Virus record (IMG/VR): IMGVR_UViG_3300027747_003620
Location: 1 to 23,898 of that record
Length of the DNA stretch: 23,898 bases
Strand: one strand, 5' to 3'
Source of the DNA: a virus
Positions 20,352 through 23,898 of the stretch are shown here, piece after piece. A model generated the notes under the pieces. It did not search any database, had not been told where the DNA came from, and saw only the letters and a list, made by a program, of their open reading frames with translations. The position numbers and the translations under genes are program-made. The stretch's first letter is position 1. The number at the start of each line of letters is the position of its first letter.

Positions 20352-21356
20352 TTATTTACCACAAACATCATCGCAAATAACTAGTCTACCTTGTTCATAA
20401 CGGTCAACAGACCAAGACTGTTCAACAGAGTTAAACCACTCAATACATTCTTCTAAGGTATATTCCAGTGCATTATTTTTTGATAACAGCGGAATTAATT
20501 GTGCATTAGCAGCTTGATGATAATAGCCAGCGCCATATGTTTTGGGATAAAATCCTGTCCAACAGCACGGACTTACATCACCTGTGGCACTTATGTATAT
20601 GCTTTTTAAAGTCTTGGTTTTACAAAATATATGTTTTTTTGGTTGTCGATCAATAATAATATCTTCAAGCAATACTTCATCTGTTTTCCTTTTATGAAAT
20701 AGCACTTTGAAATCCTGTTCTCCGGTATAATTGCCCAACACATGAGTCAAATTACCCTGTCGATCAAATACTGGGGCAGTATTTCGACCATCATTAACTA
20801 GCTCAAAATCAACAAATCCAAGAGTTTTACTCAATTTTTGACATTGTTCAATTTGGTGACGGTTGTGATCAAATTCGATCATTTTCCAAACAGCTCTACC
20901 TCCGGCTGCAATAAATGTTTGAGCATTGCGAATCACTGTGGACCACACTGTGTTTTGTCTATACAAGTGATGAGTATCTTCTAATCCGTCGATACAAAAC
21001 AAAACTGTAACAGGAGTTTGCGCCAACTGAGTCCAAAATTTGCTGTCCCTGGCGCCACCGTTGGTGCTGACAGAAATATTTAAAGCAGGATTCACATTAA
21101 AAAAGTATTCAACAATGTCAGGTCCTTCTGGATTCATCACTATGTCCCCAAAATTTCCATTGATTCGAATTCTAGTCAGCTGATTCAAAAAATCCGGCTG
21201 AAATATTTTTTTGGCATTATCAAGAAAAAGATTTACCTCAGGATATCCTCCATTGAACGGATATCCCCAAAATGTTCTAGGGCACCAAGGACAGCTGGCA
21301 TTACAAATACTGGAAATTTCCAGATGAACATCTCGAATTTCATGAAATTTTATCAT
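20352..21356 (-). CDS. Radical SAM protein, AT-rich, unknown substrate
   Basis: Radical SAM enzymes use a 4Fe-4S cluster and S-adenosylmethionine to start radical reactions. The 334-residue product has the CxxxCxxC motif at C18, C22 and C25 (ICNASCPWCPR), a glycine-rich strand, and later cysteines in SATGDVSPCCWTGF and at the C-terminus (CDDVCGK), suggesting a SPASM or Twitch-type extension with extra cluster binding. Such enzymes often modify peptides or other cofactors, but the substrate here is unknown. The ATG overlaps the helicase stop as ATGA; an upstream extension to 21461 lies inside the helicase gene and is rejected. Base composition is visibly more AT-rich than both neighbours, a sign of separate origin. 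Phage IscU-IscA might help to supply its clusters. Confidence 0.88.
   Translation of the reverse strand: MIKFHEIRDVHLEISSICNASCPWCPRTFWGYPFNGGYPEVNLFLDNAKKIFQPDFLNQLTRIRINGNFGDIVMNPEGPDIVEYFFNVNPALNISVSTNGGARDSKFWTQLAQTPVTVLFCIDGLEDTHHLYRQNTVWSTVIRNAQTFIAAGGRAVWKMIEFDHNRHQIEQCQKLSKTLGFVDFELVNDGRNTAPVFDRQGNLTHVLGNYTGEQDFKVLFHKRKTDEVLLEDIIIDRQPKKHIFCKTKTLKSIYISATGDVSPCCWTGFYPKTYGAGYYHQAANAQLIPLLSKNNALEYTLEECIEWFNSVEQSWSVDRYEQGRLVICDDVCGK
20353..20360 (-). promoter_or_regulatory. GGTAAATA late-type promoter after the radical SAM gene
   Basis: The minus strand reads GGTAAATA, 20 bases before the ATG at 20332. It contains part of the radical SAM stop codon, so coding constraint (Gly-Lys-stop) could explain it. 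The ten-base GGTAAATAAG is the same as before the 128-residue gene. It would drive the 82-, 277- and 646-residue genes. Confidence 0.4.
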
Positions 21357-22801
21357 GATTGTTTTATCTGTCCCAGTAATTGTTTGAGCTTGGCGCTCTG
21401 CACATCTGCAGACACCTTGGCTGGCTGTTCCCAGGCTGGAGTTCCTACAGCCCGTTCCCACGATGGTGTAGAAGCAGTATCACTGTCGTTGTTGGTGGCA
21501 GAAACTGTAGTTCTGGTTTTGATGGAATCCAAGATGTTGCTTTTTTTCACAAAGCCCGAACTCTGTTGTTCATCTTCGGCCAAGTCTGTGATACGCATGG
21601 TTTCAATGTTGTATTCTAGATCAATCTTTTGACCCACACCTGTGCTGGATCGCGATTTCATGCACTGAATTTGATAACGCCCACGCTCGCGCATGGCTCT
21701 GCTGGTAAAGATACCAAACACGTTGTCTGCGGTGTTAATCTTGGAGATACCACCCGAAATATGCGAGTGATCAAATTCCACTTCTTCCACAGCTGATCTA
21801 TTCAACTGACTTGCTGTCACAAACAACACATTGAGTTCTCGTGCTAGATTACGCAATTCCTCACTCACATACTTGTCTTTCACAAACAGGTCATTGGGCG
21901 ACACCTTGGCCGAAACTGGCATCAACAAGTCCAGGTAGTCTACCATGACAAAATCAACGCCAATACCGGTTTGTATCTGCACTTCTTTGATGTAGCTGCG
22001 TATGTCGTTCACTGTGCTCTGTGCAGGCAGAGCCTTGACTCGGTACTGTCCTGACTTCTTGGCCATCATGCGCACCTTGAGTTCAGCAGTTTCGATATCC
22101 TTTCGAATATCCTTGGTGCTCATGTTGGCCAGCATGGCATCAGTTCTCAAGGCACACAGTTCTTCGCTGAGTTCTAAACTGATGTACACACCACTCAAGC
22201 CAGTTTGCAGCCAATTTAGTGCCATGTTCATCATGACCAAGCTCTTGCCCGATCCTGACCCACCAGCAAAGATATTGAGTTCACCACGTGAGAACCCACC
22301 GTACAGCAACTTGTCCATGCTGCTCCAACCTGTGCTGACCTGTCCACCAGTGTTGAAATATCTGTTGATACGCTCAGAGGGATTTTCAAAATAGTCAGTG
22401 CCCATGTCTTTGGTCAAGCTGATCTGCACAGCGTCCTTGATCAGCTTTTCCACAGGATCATAGTCGCCTTTTTCCAGCAAGTCAGCACTTTTGAGAATGG
22501 CTCGTTCCAGTTCTTGACGTCTAGTAAACTTTTCAAATTCTGCCATGAACCACTCAAAGTGGCCTTCGTTCAAATCCGGCACTCGACTCAGCTGTATTCC
22601 TGTGGCAGCTGAAATCACTTCCACTGTGGGCAGGGTCTTGTGGTCCTGGCTGTGTTGTTGGATAAATTCAGCCACAGGACGCAGCTTGCGATCAAAGTTT
22701 TCGGGATTGTAGATGTTCTGCACACGCACATAGCTGCCGGCATCTTCCAACATCATTTCCAGAAAAATTTTCTGAACATCAACTGAGTAATCTTTTAGCA
22801 A
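21353..22801 (-). CDS. DnaB-type replicative helicase (T4 gp41-like)
   Basis: This is the replicative helicase that unwinds the phage fork as a hexamer, paired with the primase. The 482-residue product has the helicase-family N-terminal helical domain, a Walker A motif GGSGSGKS at 180-187, a Walker B-like VDFVMVDYLDLL at 282-293, and a Gln sensor segment around FVTASQLNRSA, followed by GGISKINTADN. The C-terminal 60 or so residues are polar and likely disordered. The start is TTG at 22801 with AAGGAAG five bases before; it overlaps the primase gene by 23 bases. The length and the primase neighbour fit T4 gp41 (475 residues). Confidence 0.95.
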   Translation of the reverse strand: MLKDYSVDVQKIFLEMMLEDAGSYVRVQNIYNPENFDRKLRPVAEFIQQHSQDHKTLPTVEVISAATGIQLSRVPDLNEGHFEWFMAEFEKFTRRQELERAILKSADLLEKGDYDPVEKLIKDAVQISLTKDMGTDYFENPSERINRYFNTGGQVSTGWSSMDKLLYGGFSRGELNIFAGGSGSGKSLVMMNMALNWLQTGLSGVYISLELSEELCALRTDAMLANMSTKDIRKDIETAELKVRMMAKKSGQYRVKALPAQSTVNDIRSYIKEVQIQTGIGVDFVMVDYLDLLMPVSAKVSPNDLFVKDKYVSEELRNLARELNVLFVTASQLNRSAVEEVEFDHSHISGGISKINTADNVFGIFTSRAMRERGRYQIQCMKSRSSTGVGQKIDLEYNIETMRITDLAEDEQQSSGFVKKSNILDSIKTRTTVSATNNDSDTASTPSWERAVGTPAWEQPAKVSADVQSAKLKQLLGQIKQS

Positions 22802-23768
22802 GTTGCTTCCTTTTCATTTCAATCTTTATACGCGATGTTTCTCGGGCCTGGAATATAGTTAGCAAGGCGCCTAATCGACCCAGGCAAATCACTGCATCAT
22901 TCACATCCTTGCAACCCTCAGGCCATTCAGGCATGCTCACCGCCCAGCCCAGTTCTAGGGCACGATCCACCAATTCCATGCCAGCTCGATCTTGATCTGG
23001 TACCACTGTGACTTCTCGGCCCAGACTTCTTATCAGTCGAGCTTGAGCGTCACTCACGGTGTTATGCATGAGTGCCAGGCCTCCGATGCTGAGTGCATCA
23101 AATATGCCTTCGGTCACAATCACATGCTGCCACGCGGGTCTTTGCAGGTCTGTACCAAACACATAGCCCGGCTGCGAGTGATTGATGTACCTGGGTTGCC
23201 GGTTGTCTAAGAATCTAGCACACCACCCCACCACACGATCATGATGCATGAACGGAATGATCACCTGTGGCCTGACCCAGTGAACACCGTCATTTTCGAT
23301 CGCGGTCATCACAGGGTAATCTTCCGGAACGCCACGCTGTCTCAAGTATTGCCACTGTGCCTCATGCTCAGGAGTAACCAATTCACTAAATGGTGGAAAT
23401 TCGTCACACTCGTCAAAACGAATGTCAGTGATAGCATCGGCCACTCGTTGCCGATCATCAATGATACCGTACACGCTGCGATGCCGCAAGCTGTCAAGGT
23501 TCAGTTGATCAATGTCACTGTCACTCACACCCAACCAAGTCAGCAGTTGCCGTGCTCGAAATCCCAGTTGTCGTCCCAAAACAAAACTGGCAGTGAACTG
23601 GCAGTTGAAGCAATGATAGGAAAAACCCAGATCAGTGACTTTGATACCGCCACGCTGTCGCCGATCTAGCGATTGGCCACGATGGGCACAGCACACAGCA
23701 TTGAAGCTGATCCAGCCCGAGGGCGTGGTCTTGCGTTTGCCCGGTAGTAAACTCACCACATCAATCAT
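22779..23768 (-). CDS. DNA primase (T4 gp61-like)
   Basis: The primase makes RNA primers for lagging-strand synthesis and works with the helicase encoded next. The 329-residue product has a zinc-finger N-terminus (C26/C27, H29, then C53 and C56 in YHCFNC) and a TOPRIM core: EGIFDALSIGG from about residue 220 and PDQDRAGM from about 257. The order and size fit T4 gp61 (342 residues). A GTG at 23783 would add five residues; the ATG at 23768 is favoured because a -10-like TACAAT ends five bases before it. It overlaps the helicase start by 23 bases. The C-terminus is highly basic (KIEMKRKQLAKR). Confidence 0.93.
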   Translation of the reverse strand: MIDVVSLLPGKRKTTPSGWISFNAVCCAHRGQSLDRRQRGGIKVTDLGFSYHCFNCQFTASFVLGRQLGFRARQLLTWLGVSDSDIDQLNLDSLRHRSVYGIIDDRQRVADAITDIRFDECDEFPPFSELVTPEHEAQWQYLRQRGVPEDYPVMTAIENDGVHWVRPQVIIPFMHHDRVVGWCARFLDNRQPRYINHSQPGYVFGTDLQRPAWQHVIVTEGIFDALSIGGLALMHNTVSDAQARLIRSLGREVTVVPDQDRAGMELVDRALELGWAVSMPEWPEGCKDVNDAVICLGRLGALLTIFQARETSRIKIEMKRKQLAKRLLS

Positions 23769-23773
23769 GCTAC

Positions 23774-23803
23774 ATTGTAACACAATCGCAACTGAGCAAT
23801 CAA
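23774..23803 (-). promoter_or_regulatory. Possible sigma-70-like promoter for primase-helicase
   Basis: The minus strand has TTGATT (23803-23798), an 18-base spacer and TACAAT (23779-23774), ending five bases before the primase ATG. The leader would be essentially absent, as for the promoter at 3000-3029. It lies in the only gap between this operon and the partial gene at the right edge. Each box is imperfect, so support is moderate. Confidence 0.4.
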
Positions 23804-23816
23804 CCGTTCCGGCAAT

Positions 23817-23898
23817 TTATCGATACAGGAGATTGGTCACAAAGCCTGTGGTAACAATCACCACGGCCGGGTTCATGGTAGGAGGACTTGGTCTATAC
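23817..23898 (-). CDS. C-terminal end of an upstream gene (partial)
   Basis: The minus-strand frame read from the right edge gives 26 codons and a TAA stop: YRPSPPT then MNPAVVIVTTGFVTNLLYR. No start for it is in the window except an internal ATG, and the reading stays open to the edge, so this is most likely the tail of a gene that starts outside. The fragment is too short to identify; the hydrophobic end is compatible with a structural protein. It could also be a free 19-residue ORF or non-coding sequence. Confidence 0.4.
   Translation of the reverse strand, partial: YRPSPPTMNPAVVIVTTGFVTNLLYR

Noticed and set aside
21356-21461. N-terminal extension of the radical SAM protein
   Set aside because: It lies inside the helicase C-terminus in another frame, and the ATG at 21356 forms an ATGA overlap typical of this genome.

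Overview
The window is a densely packed piece of a bacteriophage genome, most likely a T4-like myovirus. All genes I can support lie on the minus strand, so expression runs from high to low coordinates. Genes are separated by a few bases or joined by ATGA, TAATG or TGATG overlaps. The phage call rests on a T4-type primase and helicase pair, class Ia ribonucleotide reductase with its glutaredoxin, a PAAR spike-tip protein, a beta-helix tail protein and many small conserved-looking phage proteins. The host is inferred to be a flagellated proteobacterium, because IscU is close to the proteobacterial type and the flagellar genes need a host flagellar export machine.

Layout in the direction of transcription: a partial gene at the right edge; primase and DnaB-type helicase (23768-21353); an AT-richer radical SAM gene (21356-20352); a 82-residue protein, a 277-residue protein and a 646-residue protein that combines a polymerase-beta-type nucleotidyltransferase with a ligase-like KxDG domain (20332-17327); a virion-like protein in its own unit, closed by a strong terminator (17257-16821); a run of probable late genes including a small membrane protein (16800-14437); an IscU-IscA iron-sulfur pair behind a near-consensus sigma-70-like promoter (14431-13677); an MGME1-like exonuclease; a pectate-lyase-fold tail protein; a conserved unknown; NrdA, a secreted YHYH protein, a class II aldolase, NrdB and glutaredoxin (10920-5402); an Lsm-like protein, PAAR protein and a large Ala/Thr-rich protein (5399-3060); and finally, behind another sigma-70-like promoter, two small proteins followed by FliS, flagellin and a short FlgK (3029-87).

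The most unusual part is the last one. A filament subunit, its dedicated chaperone and a hook-filament junction-like protein sit together, with host-type promoter sequences at the head of the unit. The flagellin and FlgK keep both terminal regions needed for export and assembly, so this looks like a working cassette that uses the host basal body. A second accessory module, IscU plus IscA, makes and transfers Fe-S clusters; the radical SAM protein encoded here would be one possible client, and NrdB also needs iron.

Regulation appears to use two signal types. One is a sigma-70-like pair starting with TTGACT or TTGATT, with the -10 box only 5 to 11 bases before the start codon, which suggests leaderless or nearly leaderless mRNAs. 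The other is a TAAATA box, often preceded by GC, GG or GT, lying 7 to 40 bases before several structural-type genes, which resembles a variant T4 late promoter. No tRNA, CRISPR array, insertion sequence or gene-free stretch above about 100 bases was seen.
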